DNA from: Periplaneta americana
Taxonomy: Eukaryota > Arthropoda > Insecta > Blattodea > Blattidae
DNA length: 64,000 bases
Assembly (NCBI RefSeq): GCF_040183065.1
Contig: NW_027185519.1
Coordinates: 62,001-126,000, forward strand
Direction of reading: 5' to 3'
Positions within the stretch are counted from its first letter, which is position 1. Every line of letters starts with the position of its first letter. The notes under the pieces are model-generated. The model saw nothing but the letters and a program-made list of their open reading frames with translations. It searched no databases and was not told the origin of the DNA. Below, piece by piece: positions 26,364-40,110 of this stretch. The position numbers and the translations under genes are program-made.

Positions 26364-27495
26364 TAGCCGTACCCGTTCGCTCCGCTCCACCTGTTAGAAA
26401 TAAATATAAAGTAATTACATAATTAAAATAGGACGACTGATCCATGGAACAACTTTTACAACAGCGCAAGATAATCTGCTTCGCATATTACCCAATTTTT
26501 TTTTAGCACTGCATTTATTGCATATATATTTTATGTATTTTAACACGATTCAATTGAGCATAGTTAAAATATGAATTATTAAAATAATGGATTGCCAAGC
26601 TAAAGTACTATTACTGCATACTAAATCAATACACTCTCGTTGTTCGTTAATTCTCTGAGATTAAAATGCGTGTACATAAATATTATTTTAAGAAATACAG
26701 AAAACGAATGTACAAAATAGCCTATCAAATTTTCTGTGCATAAGAAGCTATTTTAATCTTACCTGTCCTCGATTTACTCAGACGTTACTGTAATAACATT
26801 ATAGCATTATGTCCATCTAGAGAAACTACAGTTTCCAATGGTGAAATAATAACTAATTATACAAATCAGTTAATTTACGAGCTTGTGATATTACTTCATA
26901 CAAACACAGAAACATTCCCTGTAGGCTATGTTTAATAGCTTTCGATTGTTTGTTGATGTCCAAGGCCCCTGTTTCGATTGTTGTTGTCCAAGGCCCCTTA
27001 TAGACGAAGTCATTTGTTCTTAATTCATTGCACCGTCTTAGATAGCGTTATTTTAATTTTAAAACTCATTTATCTCATTAAATATCAGTCCTATCAAAAT
27101 GTTGTAAAAAAATAAAACTTAACGGAAATCATTTTTAAAGGAACATCTGTTATGTAACATTTTTTCTCAAATATCAATAATAAGCGAGATATTTCGATTT
27201 ATTTAATTAAGGCCCCCTTATAACCCCCCTTTTAAATAAAGTATTTCGAATGCCATATAGCCTAAAATCTAAGTTACAACAAACTTAATTTATATTCCAG
27301 TTTTCATATAAATCGGTTCAGCCATTATCGCGTGAAAAGGTAACAAACATACAGACAGACATACAAACAAAATTTTCAAAAATGCGATTTTCGGTTTCAG
27401 GGTGGTTAATTATATATGTTAGGACCAATTACTTTTGGAAAATCGAAACTTACCAGAAAAATTTCGGCTACAGATTTATTATTAGTATAGATAGT
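26364..27495 (+). mobile_element. RTE-like/unclassified repeat (unit 2)
   Basis: Copy of the unit 1 repeat at 12064-13195, with the same end motifs. Confidence 0.4.
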
Positions 27496-28003
27496 ACGAG
27501 ATACGACCGCAATTTTGTACGACTAGTGTAATGAAGGAATGCAAAAAATTATTTTGGAACTTTGCAATGTTAGTCTATCATTAAAATAAAATTAAATCTT
27601 AATTCGTCCCTTTTGCAGGAGTCTTCTTCATCCAGTATGTTGTTGGCTGATATGGAGGAGGAGGGGGGGGGGGACATGCTCTAAAGGGATAAAATTTGCT
27701 TAGCAAATCGATATGGTGACTAACGCTTGCAATGCGTCATAGCTATAATTGTACTGCGCGGTAATTTCAGAGTAATAAGAGTTCAGTTCAGGGATCTGCT
27801 AATTTCTTCATATTGTGTTCGGCAATGGAATAGTACCGCAGTAGCATTAAGAGGTTTTTATAATTTGAACTGATATGTGCAGGTATATTGACCCCCCCCC
27901 TCCCACCGCTGGCCGACGCGGACTGCAATGACAACAGTAAGCCACACGTCATACGTAAGCCTTTCTTCTTCTTCTTCTTCTTTGCTCGCCTGGCAAATAC
28001 AGT

Positions 28004-28180
28004 CTTGGATTTCACATATTCAATTTTTCACAGTCCCAACTCCCTTGCATGGACGTGTTTTCACGTACCTTTAAAGTTTCTCCTCTCATTCATTCAGTCT
28101 ATTCGCAAGCCTGAGGGTTTTCCGTGGTTTTCCCTAAGGAGCTAAGACAAATGTAGGGATGAGCCCAGAAAGAAAAGGGC
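28004..28180 (+). repeat. Family C-related 3' fragment (unit 2)
   Basis: Copy of unit 1 13704-13880. Confidence 0.6.
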
Positions 28181-28238
28181 ATTCACTTCCTTAGACCCTG
28201 GTAACTGCTCTTTCTAGAGGAAGGAGGAGGAGAAAGAA

Positions 28239-28303
28239 ACCCCCCCACCCCCACCGACGTGGACTGCAATGACAACAGTAAGCAACACGTTATATGTAAA
28301 GCC

Positions 28304-28366
<63 letters not shown>

Positions 28367-28817
28367 TACAATGGGACTAAAGGTGGTGTAGATACACTAT
28401 GTCAAATGTGCCACAATCTTTCCTGCAATAGAAAGACGAGGCGCTGGCCACTAGCAATATTTTACAACATGCTAAATATTGCAAGTATAAATTCATGGAT
28501 AATTTATAGTTAGAAGAACTCAGAAAACAATATCAAGAAAACAATTCATTTTCCAATTGTGTGAAGAGCTGACAAAACCGTGGATGCAGCACCGCTTTGC
28601 ACGTCCTACTTTACACCGATCTCTGCGGGCAACAATTGAAGAACATCTGAACATTGCTGTGCAACAACAATGCCAGGTAATGCAGCCAGATGGTGAACGT
28701 ACTGTTTGCTATAAATGTCCTGCAAAGAAGAGGAGAATGATGACAACATTTTGTGGACTTTGCAAAAAGGGGTTCTGCAGAGAACATCGCGCTGTTGTTT
28801 GCACTAATTGTAAATAG
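28239..28817 (+). pseudogene. piggyBac transposase remnant (unit 2)
   Basis: Same two pieces as unit 1 (YNGTKGGVDTL region, then the cysteine-rich C-terminus), with a shorter (ATT)n run. Confidence 0.8.
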
Positions 28818-29062
28818 GACAATAACATGAACGTAAAGACTTTATGACAAACTTAAAATTAAATGAACACTAATGGCTACGAAATGTGTAAAAGTTGTTA
28901 AATGTGTGATATTGAGTTGATTTCAGTTAATTAAAATGTGAGTAGTAAAAATTACGAATGCTTACCTTTAACATGAGTACAGTGATGATTACCTGTCTAG
29001 GGTTAAGTAGTCGCGTGGTGAGTTTAGGAATTCCCAGACCACCTCTAAGATTGTTTAAAATA

Positions 29063-29666
29063 AAGGTATTGTAATCGTACGTTTCTGTCTTTTGTCAATA
29101 GTAACGTTGACCTTTCTTTTTCGAGAAAACAAAATCTGTTGTACAGTTAAAGGTACTGAAATAGTAAGAAATTTTCTGAAATCCCCACGCGTTTGCAAGT
29201 GTAAGTCTCTGTTGTAACCTGTTGATTTACGAGAGACTGTGTGTGCTTTCGTACAGTGTTTCTAAAATGTGCAGTAACGAGTCAGAAATCATTGGAATGT
29301 AGTGTAGGTGTGTTTGTTATAACCGGGAATCAATCCGCAGTACTTGACCAATCAACTACGGGAAATATCAGAAAAATTGGCAGGAGTTAGCAAGAAAAAC
29401 AAAGGTAAAATATCACGTGAACGAGCACCGATACCGAGCACTATGTACAATATACCCTAGAGAAAAAGACAAGAAAACAAAAGTCAACCGCTGCAAGTGT
29501 TACGAAGTGGTGTGTGAAACATATAATGAAGAATGTCTGCGGGAAGCGCATCTAGTGAGATAAAGGGTGAAATGGAGGATTCTGCTAAAAATAAAGAAAG
29601 GAAGAAAAATGTTTACAGTTAATACAAGTATTGTTTTCTCTTGTGGGTTTATGTTTAGTATAATAG

Positions 29667-29714
<48 letters not shown>

Positions 29715-29984
29715 AAAGTGAAAAAAATAACAGGTCTGTAATAATAATAGTTAATAATTCTGTAGTTCACTGCAAAAACTGTATAGCCATAAAAGGACAG
29801 ATGATAATAACGTTGTTATCTTATTCTTGCTGCTGTGTAAGCCTAAGTTTCCACGTGAGGGATAGAAGAGACATGACAACATATAGCATTACAATTTGTT
29901 TAATGTGTATAAATTTCTTTAATACTGATTTTTCTCAGAACAAGCTGTGTGAGGGTTAAAGAGTTCTTGCACTGAAGCTCAGAA

Positions 29985-30050
<66 letters not shown>

Positions 30051-31207
30051 GTGTGAAGAGTTGTATCGGAAGTGCTTTATAGACTAAATTAATAATTTCT
30101 ATCTTAACTGAAATATTTACATTATATTTCACACAGTATAGTTACAGGTAGCATAAATTCAGATAATGGTTTTTATATGGGAATCTACTTCTTGTGTTTA
30201 GAGGCTACATTTATACAGAGTTAATAATTTCTCCCCTATGTAACATATTTCCATGAAATTTTATACGCATCTATGCAAAAACGAATTATGCTCGTGTAAT
30301 TAGGGAATTAGGGAAAAATTAGTTTTTCTGATAATTTTTAATGTTTTAATAGAAATTATGCTCCTAAAAGATGACTAGCCTGCCATATTTTTCGCAGTTG
30401 GTAACAAAATGCTAGATTCATGGATATACTCCATAATTTAGTTGTTCATTATATGTTCAAGAAGTGTGAATTTTTCTTGGAGAAATTAAGCTCCTTCATC
30501 CAGACTCTGAAAAGTGGCTGCTGTCGAATTCGTAAAGCGCCACCAAGAGATGAATATAACATCTAAGTTTGCAGGATGTAGCAGCTAAATTTTAAGCCGT
30601 ATAGAGTTTAATATTTGATTAATGTGTGGGTAGAAGAATTGAAAGTTAACTCAGGTTTACTTGTAATGCACAGCCTGTTAAATATGTCGTAAAAAAAAAA
30701 AAAAAAAAAAAAAACTAGTTGCACAAATCTCAGTAAACGTGCCAATTAAATGAATGCTAACGTATTATAGATTGCTTTTCGCGTATTAAATGAAAGTACA
30801 CATCTTGTCCTATGACCTCCATAAGGGAAGGTTTAACAGTATAAAACAGCCACTGACCCCACGAACAAAAATCAACTGAAGAGCGTGACTTTAAAAAAAA
30901 AACTCATGTTTTGTCCCACCTCTTACTGATATTGATGTTTTGTATGCTGTTGTGCACAATGCCTAGCTTTTGTTTAAGCCTAGATATTACTTAAACTTCG
31001 GTTATGATGAAGTTGATTTTCTTACATAGTTTTGCGTTCTGGACAACTGTGCGCCGGCATCTCTCGGAACATCCGAGATCAGGTCCCTATCCCCTCCACC
31101 GCAAAGTCAAATAGCGTCTGTCACTTGATTTTGAATATTAAACAAACATACCATCACGGCATTTCCGTTATGGCATCTGGTGTCATCAATAAGCTACAAA
31201 TAAAGGA

Positions 31208-31250
<43 letters not shown>

Positions 31251-32496
31251 TAGCACAGTCACTGTCCTGAACAAGGTACGCAAGTATTATTTTAATTAAT
31301 GCGTATCGCCTACCAGCCGCCGAAACTATTCGACAGGAGAGTGAATATCCTACACGGTCCTGTAAAAATGTTCTGAATACACTAAATGACGTGTAATTTT
31401 TTTTCTATTATTAGGACAATTGAACGTGTCATTGCTCCTGCGGGTTGCTTTGTTTCACACCACAGAGAATTCAGGTTCTCAACCCCCCGGGATTCTAGAG
31501 ATAAGAGAGCGATGAGGTTAAAGGAGTAGGCGTTTGTTCGTGTTTTTGTTTTTACTTTAGAAAAATTGCGAAACGTGACGCAATAGCGATAAGTTTTATG
31601 AACAAGTTTGCTGAATCGACCAATTGAAGGTAATTTATATTTTGCTAAAGAAGAGAGGAGATTAATGAAATCAGTTATTGTAATAATCGTAGTAGATTGA
31701 AGGAATTGTTTGTATTCAAACTCCTTTTTGAAATAAGCTGCTCGGATGCTTATCAGGGTGACGGTTATAAATGTTATCGTAATACCCACCCGAGGTCACA
31801 AAGGTCACAGTCTTCCGCTTGTCCTTTCCTAAGCAGACCACGTCTGTACTATCGAAAATAATGAGTCACAGTTATAGTTTCGTGAAAGTAAAAAATGTTA
31901 GATAGGAGACAAGTAGCTACTCTTATACAATCATAATCACATTTTGTATCCAATATAGTATAAACGAGCTACATGTAAGTACTGTGTAAAGTTTCATTAA
32001 AACAATATATTATATATGAGACAAGTCACTAATTTTTGTCAAAACGCATCGTCTATAAAGGGGTAGTTTCTCCTCTTATACAGTAGTGACTATAGTGCGA
32101 AGTTTCATGGAAATATGTCACATTTTTAGTCCAGCTAGATTTGCTTTCTGGACCACTTTGAGCCTTGGCGCTTGTGATCGGTCGGACGGAGGATCACTCG
32201 TCCCGGCGGCGTTAACCCTTAATTTGGTAAATATATATAATGTGCAATATTATAGAACTGTGAAATTTTTTTTTAATTTTCCTAAGAAACTTTGTTATCC
32301 ATCGTTCTATTAAAAAATTGTTTATTAACCTATAGGATACATTGCGATATTTGTCAAACAGGCTGTGGGAAAATGCTGATACGGTGAGGAATGGAAAGGG
32401 AGAAACCATTTATATTATTGAGGTGACCTTGAACTGAGGGTAGTAGGAACGAGACCTGGAGTACGGTACAACCGGCTCTTCCGAGAAATAACTAGT
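29063..32496. other. Spacer upstream of H3, unit 3, no gene seen
   Basis: Copy of the leading spacer with its own microsatellite lengths. Confidence 0.7.
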
Positions 32497-32512
32497 GGCC
32501 CTGAAAAGGGCC
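32497..32512 (-). terminator. H3 stem-loop, unit 3
   Basis: Same stem-loop as the other units. Confidence 0.95.
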
Positions 32513-32541
32513 TTTTTGCGGGCAGGAGTACCTTTGTTAAT

Positions 32542-33119
<578 letters not shown>

Positions 33120-33864
33120 AGATTCTTTCTTGGACGTGAAAGGAGCAAGACGTGTCCTGAGAACTTCTGATTGGCGCACCGGCGAAAGCAGCTACAGCGG
33201 ACAACCAACCAGATTCCTCAGTTCTACAGCAGCAAGCGAGCGCAGCAGCCAAGCAGCTCTCGGCCAGGGAGGCTCGAGGCGCCGAGCATCGTACTTCTGT
33301 CGGCCAGGCGGCGGACACCTACGTAATCGGCACTTCTTAAAGAGCAGCCTATTGGTTCCATTGCCGCACCGGCGCTCAGCGCGAAGAAAGCCGCGCAGCC
33401 TACGGAGGGCTGTGCGCACTAACTTCCCTAGGCCAGGCGGATCCCGGTCGGGGATTGGGTCCTCTCTCGAGGAGACCCCTAGCCGTCCTCGGCCCCTAGG
33501 CAGGCTTCCTGCTAGGGAGAGACTCTGTGCCTTCGTGCCGGAGTGACTGCCCAAAGGCAGGGCCTTCGGGCTAATTTGCTTTCCGCCCTCCACTCTTCTA
33601 CTATTGCCCGGCCCTTCTGAGGGCTACGCAAATTTTCGTCCGGCCCTTATCAGGGCCAACGAAATTAGCGAACCAAACCGACGGTCCCCGGCGGGCTCCG
33701 CAACGCTTGTTGCGATCGGCTAACCGGGCTAGGCTTCGGCGACCGGTCGGGCGTAACTGCTGGGCTTCCACCCTTAGTGGGAAAGGGGCCTAGCAGGTTC
33801 TTGCACTGCGGACAGAGTGCCGCTTAGGTCTCCCCCCCCTGACAGGATCGAATCTGTAATTCGA
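33120..33864 (+). other. Family C 5' UTR with histone-like stem-loop and CCAAT motifs
   Basis: GC-rich leader. Inverted CCAAT (ATTGG) occurs at 33170-33174 and 33351-33355, the second inside CTATTGGTTC, close to the CTATTGGCTC of the H2A/H2B promoter. GGCCCTTATCAGGGCC at 33642-33657 fits the animal histone stem-loop consensus (six-pair stem, UAUC loop), and a near relative, GCCCTTCTGAGGGC, lies at 33611-33624. Function is not known. An internal promoter in this region would be usual for a LINE. Confidence 0.6.
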
Positions 33865-35913
33865 ATGGCTCCAGTTAAGAGCAACAAGGCCACGAGCCAT
33901 CCTACTGCAGGTGGCGTACAGCGGTTGCTAGTTTGCACTAGCCAGACAGGGCCCACCACCTCCTACTTGCGCGTGTCGCGTCCCGCGCAGATTACTCCTC
34001 CGCCCAGACGTCGGAACCTGAGATCGGCTGGTCCTGTACGGACGCCGCCTGTCCCGGTCCCCGTTGCGGAGATCCTTGAGCTTCGTCCCCCTACCACCAT
34101 CCCAGTCCCTTCAGGACTCCCGAGAAAGCCCACCCCTCCCAAGATAGCTCCCAAGGTCACTGAGGTGACACGTGTTGACTTGCCCGGTCCTAGCGGACTG
34201 AATAGCCGTGGTGTTACGGTCTTGGCTGATGAAGTGCCGTCGATTCCATCTGGGTCCGGCGCACTTCAGGTCATTAAGGCCAAAAAGAAGAAGAATAAGG
34301 GCTCAGCTAAGACTCAGCAGGGCGGCATTCCTTCCGCTAGTGAGCTCACCAAGGAAGAGAGATCGGCTCTCTCTACCTTGGAGCAATTGGAGGCGGCGAC
34401 TCTTCAAGTCGTGACCGAGGAGGCAGCACCCCCCGCCGAACCTGAGGCCCCACAGGAGACGGCTGCTGCCCCTGAGGTAGATGAGGCAGTTCCCCGCCCC
34501 CCTTCCCCAGCTCGTACTCACGTGTCGGAGAGTGAGGACGAGGAAGTTGAAGTTGAGACTGCCCTCACTAGGCGACGTGGTGATATCCCACCTGTTATTA
34601 TTACGCCAGCCTTCACTGGCTCGCTGGGCCGACTGAACCTAGAGTTCAAGGCACAATACGAACCGTTGGGCTTATGCTCGTACAGGGCGCGCGGCGGGAC
34701 GGCCGTGAAAACTGTTTGCGAAAGGGATTACGCAAATCTTTGCAGGTTCCTGACCGAACGGGGAGTAGCGTACAACTTGCTGCGCCCCAAGAACGACAAG
34801 CCTCTGCGATTCGTTCTAAGAGGAATAGATATTCACACAGATGAGGAGGACATCCAGGGCGACCTGGAATTCCAAAGCATAATCGTCCGGCGAGTGACGA
34901 GGATGCACTCATCAAGGACAAAGGCCAAACTCCCAATGGTCATTGTCGATGTGGAGAATTCCCCCGAAACCCGGGATAGAATGAGAGCCTTGCGTCAGTG
35001 CTGCCTGATGAGGGTAACAGTTGAGGACTACGTCCCCAGCAAGCGCCCGCCTCAGTGCAGCAACTGCCAGTGGTACTACCACACGCAGGCTAGCTGCAAA
35101 GCGCAGCCTATGTGTCGAGCTTGTGCACGCCCCCATAAGACTAAAGATTGTCGCAAGCCGCACGATGTCCCCGCTACATGCGCACTCTGTACTGGCGCTC
35201 ACACCGCCAATTATGGAGGGTGTCCCGTGGCACTACAGGTTAGAGATGCCACGGAAGGAACGAGCAGGGCTGCCCGACGGAGGAGGGCAGAGCTCGAGGA
35301 ACAGCGGACGCTCCAATACGAGTGGCTCCGGCAGCAGCGTGTGGAGCGAGCTGCGAGGCAGCAGCAGCTGTTCCGAGAACAGCAGCCGCAGCCACAGGCT
35401 CGCGCCCCTGTGCAGGGGCCCCGTGCGGAGCGACGCACGGAACTCGGGCCGGTCCGCCAACAGCAGCAGCAAACGCAGCAGCAGCAGGCGACCATCCCTT
35501 CGCTTTTGGAAGTGCCCGTAGCCGCGCCTCTGTGGTCCACCGTGGCAGCGACAGCCCCCCAAACTGCTGCCAATAATGTAGGACCCCTTTCTCAGCGCCC
35601 TAAGCGCAACAGGGGCAGCAGAAAAGCCACCAAGGCTACCAAGGTAGAGTCCATCTCCGCCCCTGTCCCACCGGCCCAGCAGGAAGCTATTGCAAGCACC
35701 TCGAAAGGCCCGACCGGTCAAGGCGCGACCTTGGACCAAGTTCAGCACTTTGCCGAGGCGTTGCAATTAGCAAACCCTAACCTCCCGCTCGCCCCAATCC
35801 TAGAAGGATTAACCAAAGTGATAGTTCTCCTTATGGAGAATCCTATGTCTGCCCTCCCGGAGATATTTAAGCTCCTAACCTCCCTCGTTTCTCTCAATGG
35901 CCAGACGAAGTGA
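33865..35913 (+). CDS. Family C ORF1 (Gag-like, zinc knuckles)
   Basis: 682 codons from the ATG at 33865 (MAPVKSNKATSH). The frame is open further upstream but without an ATG. The N-terminal half is Pro/Ala/Glu-rich and low-complexity. A conserved region follows (about 250-390), then three knuckles at about residues 398-451: CSNCQWYYHTQASC (CX2CX4HX4C), CRACARPHKTKDC (CX2CX3HX4C) and CALCTGAHTANYGGC (CX2CX3HX6C). A long Arg/Gln-rich stretch (about 470-550) and a short hydrophobic C-terminus complete it. Expected role: RNA binding and ribonucleoprotein formation for retrotransposition. The last 17 nt overlap ORF2 in another frame. Confidence 0.9.
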   Translation: MAPVKSNKATSHPTAGGVQRLLVCTSQTGPTTSYLRVSRPAQITPPPRRRNLRSAGPVRTPPVPVPVAEILELRPPTTIPVPSGLPRKPTPPKIAPKVTEVTRVDLPGPSGLNSRGVTVLADEVPSIPSGSGALQVIKAKKKKNKGSAKTQQGGIPSASELTKEERSALSTLEQLEAATLQVVTEEAAPPAEPEAPQETAAAPEVDEAVPRPPSPARTHVSESEDEEVEVETALTRRRGDIPPVIITPAFTGSLGRLNLEFKAQYEPLGLCSYRARGGTAVKTVCERDYANLCRFLTERGVAYNLLRPKNDKPLRFVLRGIDIHTDEEDIQGDLEFQSIIVRRVTRMHSSRTKAKLPMVIVDVENSPETRDRMRALRQCCLMRVTVEDYVPSKRPPQCSNCQWYYHTQASCKAQPMCRACARPHKTKDCRKPHDVPATCALCTGAHTANYGGCPVALQVRDATEGTSRAARRRRAELEEQRTLQYEWLRQQRVERAARQQQLFREQQPQPQARAPVQGPRAERRTELGPVRQQQQQTQQQQATIPSLLEVPVAAPLWSTVAATAPQTAANNVGPLSQRPKRNRGSRKATKATKVESISAPVPPAQQEAIASTSKGPTGQGATLDQVQHFAEALQLANPNLPLAPILEGLTKVIVLLMENPMSALPEIFKLLTSLVSLNGQTK

Positions 35914-38638
35914 CGGAGTTGCTAGGATGTGTATATGGAACGCCAGGGGCCTTAGACATGATAGACATGAGTTCAGGGCTTTCCTAGACGCTAATAATAT
36001 AGACGTAGCATTTATAACAGAAACGTTCCTGACACCCCAAGTAAATTTAAGATGCGCGGGGTTTAAAGTCTATAGACAAGATAGAGCAGGTAGAAGAGGC
36101 GGAGGTGTAGCGGTGTTCGTTCGTTCTACGATCGCGCACTGTGAGTATCTCCTTCCCCAGCTAGCGGCATTAGAGGCAGTGGCTATTAGAGCCTACATAG
36201 GCAGACTCCCCTTTCTGCTTATGGCTGCCTACAGTCCTCCGGGCATACTAGATGAACGCGATTTAGATATAGTGACAAGTCTATCCGATAGATTCGTAGT
36301 CGCCGGCGACCTCAATGCGAAGCACGCTAGCTGGAACTGTCAACGCCCCAATCGGCAGGGCGATAGGCTTTTTCTTAATTCTACAGGAAACGGATACGTC
36401 GTGATGGCCCCTAGGGAACCCACACACGTACCGGATGCTGCAAATCAACTGCCTGACATATTAGACATCGCTCTGGTGAAAGGTCTCACAACTAGAGCGA
36501 GACTAACAACCCTGGATGATCTTCCGTCCGACCACCTACCGGTGATAATGGAGATCATGCACCCAGTCGAACTCTCCCCAACCGCTGAGAAATTCAACTA
36601 CAAGGCGGCAGACTGGGTGTTCTTTCAAGACCAGGTAGCCGCTACGCTTCCACCACTCCCCCCTGAAGTCACTCCGGCAGGGATAGATAGGTCAGTTAGC
36701 GACCTGACGGAGTGCATAAAGAAGGCAATGGTTGCTGCTATACCGAAACGGTCTTCACAACCGGGACGGATGCAGCTCCCAGCCTATATTAGAGATCTAA
36801 AGATCGCCCGCAATAGAGCAAGAACATTGTGGAAGCGTACTAGGTTAGATCAACATAGAATAGAAATGAACCGCTTGCGCAGGCGGATCAGTGAGGCGGT
36901 CCACGAGACGGTCGTGGATGCTTGGAAATCCAAGGTTGAGACGATGGACAGCAGAAACATGTCAGAAGTCTGGCGTGTATCTCGAGCTCTGTCCAATCCG
37001 TCTCAATCTATTCACCCATTAGTAGTCGGTCCAGATGTCACGGCCTTTACTCCTGAGGAGAAGGCTACCGCACTGGCAGACGTTCTAGAGACCACTTTTC
37101 AACCCGTGGAACAAAATTTAAACTTGCCCCATATCAGAGCTGTTGAGGAATCGGTTCGAGACCTCCTTAGCAGGGAGCCGGAAAATGGGATACGACCTAC
37201 GAACACCCACGAGGTCGCCCATTTCATTCGTCGCCTCGGCCCTCATAAGGCCGCAGGAGCCGACGGTATCCAAGGAATTATATTGCAGCATCTCCCAAGG
37301 TCAGCTATGAAGCGCATAGCAGAGATAATTAATAACATCTTGGCTTCCGGTCACTATCCCATTCCCTGGAAAGAAGCTCACGTAGTTCTCTTTCCAAAGC
37401 CCGGAAAGGATAAGACGAATCCAAGCAACTATAGGCCTATTAGTCTCCTCAGTTGTCTCAGCAAACTGGCGGAGCGGGTCATACATAGACGCCTCACTGA
37501 AGTAGTATTGCCCCAAATCAGGAACGAGCAATTCGGTTTTCACCCTGGTCGTTCCACTACACTCCAGGCACTCCGCATGACGGAGGACATTACCTGGGCT
37601 ATGAGCACGAAGCGTGTAGTAGCTGCAGCTTACCTGGACATCGAGCGAGCATTCGACAAGGTTTGGCATGAGGGACTCCTCGTTAAGTTACTGGGCATGG
37701 GAGTCCCAGATGGAATGATACGCCTCATTTCTAACTACCTCCGAGGCCGTACATTCAAAACCCGTGTAGGCACTAGTTTCTCCACCCCCCGTGAAATTCA
37801 CGCAGGAGTCCCACAGGGTTCCATTATCGGGCCCATACTTTTCAATATATTCATTAATGACCTCCCGTTTCGCTATATCCACGGCAGAAGTAGTCATCTG
37901 TATATCTATGCAGACGACACTGCCCTCTTGGCGATGGGCAAAACCTATAGATTAGCGTCCCGTAGATTACAGTCGATCTTAGATCACCTCCAGCCGTGGT
38001 TCCACGACTGGAGAATCAAGGTCAATGTAGAGAAATGTCAGGCCATACTCTTTTCACTAAGAGCGAGGCTCGAAGACATACCACCACCACCCACACTTTT
38101 CGGACGAGAAATGCCGTGGATGAACCAAATTAAATATTTAGGGATCATTATGGACTCTCATCTCAACTTCCGAGATCACATCCAATCCCTTCTTCGTAAG
38201 GCCAACGGGCTGATAGTTAGACACTATCCCATTCTGGCGGCCTTAACTCCTGACAACCTGAGGGTAGGACTTACCATGTATAAGGCCCTCATTCGCTCTG
38301 TCATTACCTATGCCGCACCCGCATGGGGGTTTGCGGCAGTGTCCCATCTCCGTAAACTCCAAGTTGTCCAAAACCAGGTGATTCGACTCATTACCCATCT
38401 CCCCCGAGTCGCCTCGAGAAGAAAGTTCCATGATGAACTAGAGTTGCCAACCATAGACGAGTTCATTGCTCGACTGGCTAGGAACCTGTATGCGGAAGCT
38501 CGTGCTAACCCCAACCCGCTCATATCTGGCCTCGGCCAGTATGATCCTAGGTTACGGCGTAGACACCAGACAGGTCCATTAGCTATACTATTGAGACAGG
38601 AGGACAGGGAGGCTGGCGCTACTCCCAGGTTTTGGTAG
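35897..38638 (+). CDS. Family C ORF2 (endonuclease-reverse transcriptase)
   Basis: 913 aa. An APE-like endonuclease fills the N-terminus: WNARGLRHDRHEF near residue 14, the TET of FITETFL near 40, GDLNAKHASWN near 140, and SDHLPVIME near 210. The reverse transcriptase contains FPKPGKDKTNPSNYRPISLL (about 498), YLDIERAFDKVWH (about 578), GVPQGSIIGPILFNIFINDLP (about 636) and the catalytic YADDTALL (about 671). No RNase H domain is evident after it, in line with the Jockey group. All key motifs are present and the frame is unbroken, so the protein may be active. It starts inside ORF1, 17 nt before the ORF1 stop, so reinitiation or coupled translation is likely. Confidence 0.95.
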   Translation: MARRSDGVARMCIWNARGLRHDRHEFRAFLDANNIDVAFITETFLTPQVNLRCAGFKVYRQDRAGRRGGGVAVFVRSTIAHCEYLLPQLAALEAVAIRAYIGRLPFLLMAAYSPPGILDERDLDIVTSLSDRFVVAGDLNAKHASWNCQRPNRQGDRLFLNSTGNGYVVMAPREPTHVPDAANQLPDILDIALVKGLTTRARLTTLDDLPSDHLPVIMEIMHPVELSPTAEKFNYKAADWVFFQDQVAATLPPLPPEVTPAGIDRSVSDLTECIKKAMVAAIPKRSSQPGRMQLPAYIRDLKIARNRARTLWKRTRLDQHRIEMNRLRRRISEAVHETVVDAWKSKVETMDSRNMSEVWRVSRALSNPSQSIHPLVVGPDVTAFTPEEKATALADVLETTFQPVEQNLNLPHIRAVEESVRDLLSREPENGIRPTNTHEVAHFIRRLGPHKAAGADGIQGIILQHLPRSAMKRIAEIINNILASGHYPIPWKEAHVVLFPKPGKDKTNPSNYRPISLLSCLSKLAERVIHRRLTEVVLPQIRNEQFGFHPGRSTTLQALRMTEDITWAMSTKRVVAAAYLDIERAFDKVWHEGLLVKLLGMGVPDGMIRLISNYLRGRTFKTRVGTSFSTPREIHAGVPQGSIIGPILFNIFINDLPFRYIHGRSSHLYIYADDTALLAMGKTYRLASRRLQSILDHLQPWFHDWRIKVNVEKCQAILFSLRARLEDIPPPPTLFGREMPWMNQIKYLGIIMDSHLNFRDHIQSLLRKANGLIVRHYPILAALTPDNLRVGLTMYKALIRSVITYAAPAWGFAAVSHLRKLQVVQNQVIRLITHLPRVASRRKFHDELELPTIDEFIARLARNLYAEARANPNPLISGLGQYDPRLRRRHQTGPLAILLRQEDREAGATPRFW

Positions 38639-40054
<1,416 letters not shown>

Positions 40055-40094
40055 ACTGCCTACACACGTCTGCTGCCGAATCCGTCGGCAAAAC

Positions 40095-40110
40095 GGCCCT
40101 TTTCAGGGCC
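40095..40110 (+). terminator. H4 stem-loop, unit 3
   Basis: GGCCCTTTTCAGGGCC, unchanged. Confidence 0.95.

Noticed and set aside
33192-33593. ORFs on both strands in the family C 5' UTR
   Set aside because: GC-rich leader with open frames by composition. No domain and no homologue recognised.
37301-37897. Minus-strand ORFs within family C ORF2
   Set aside because: Antisense shadows of the reverse transcriptase frame.
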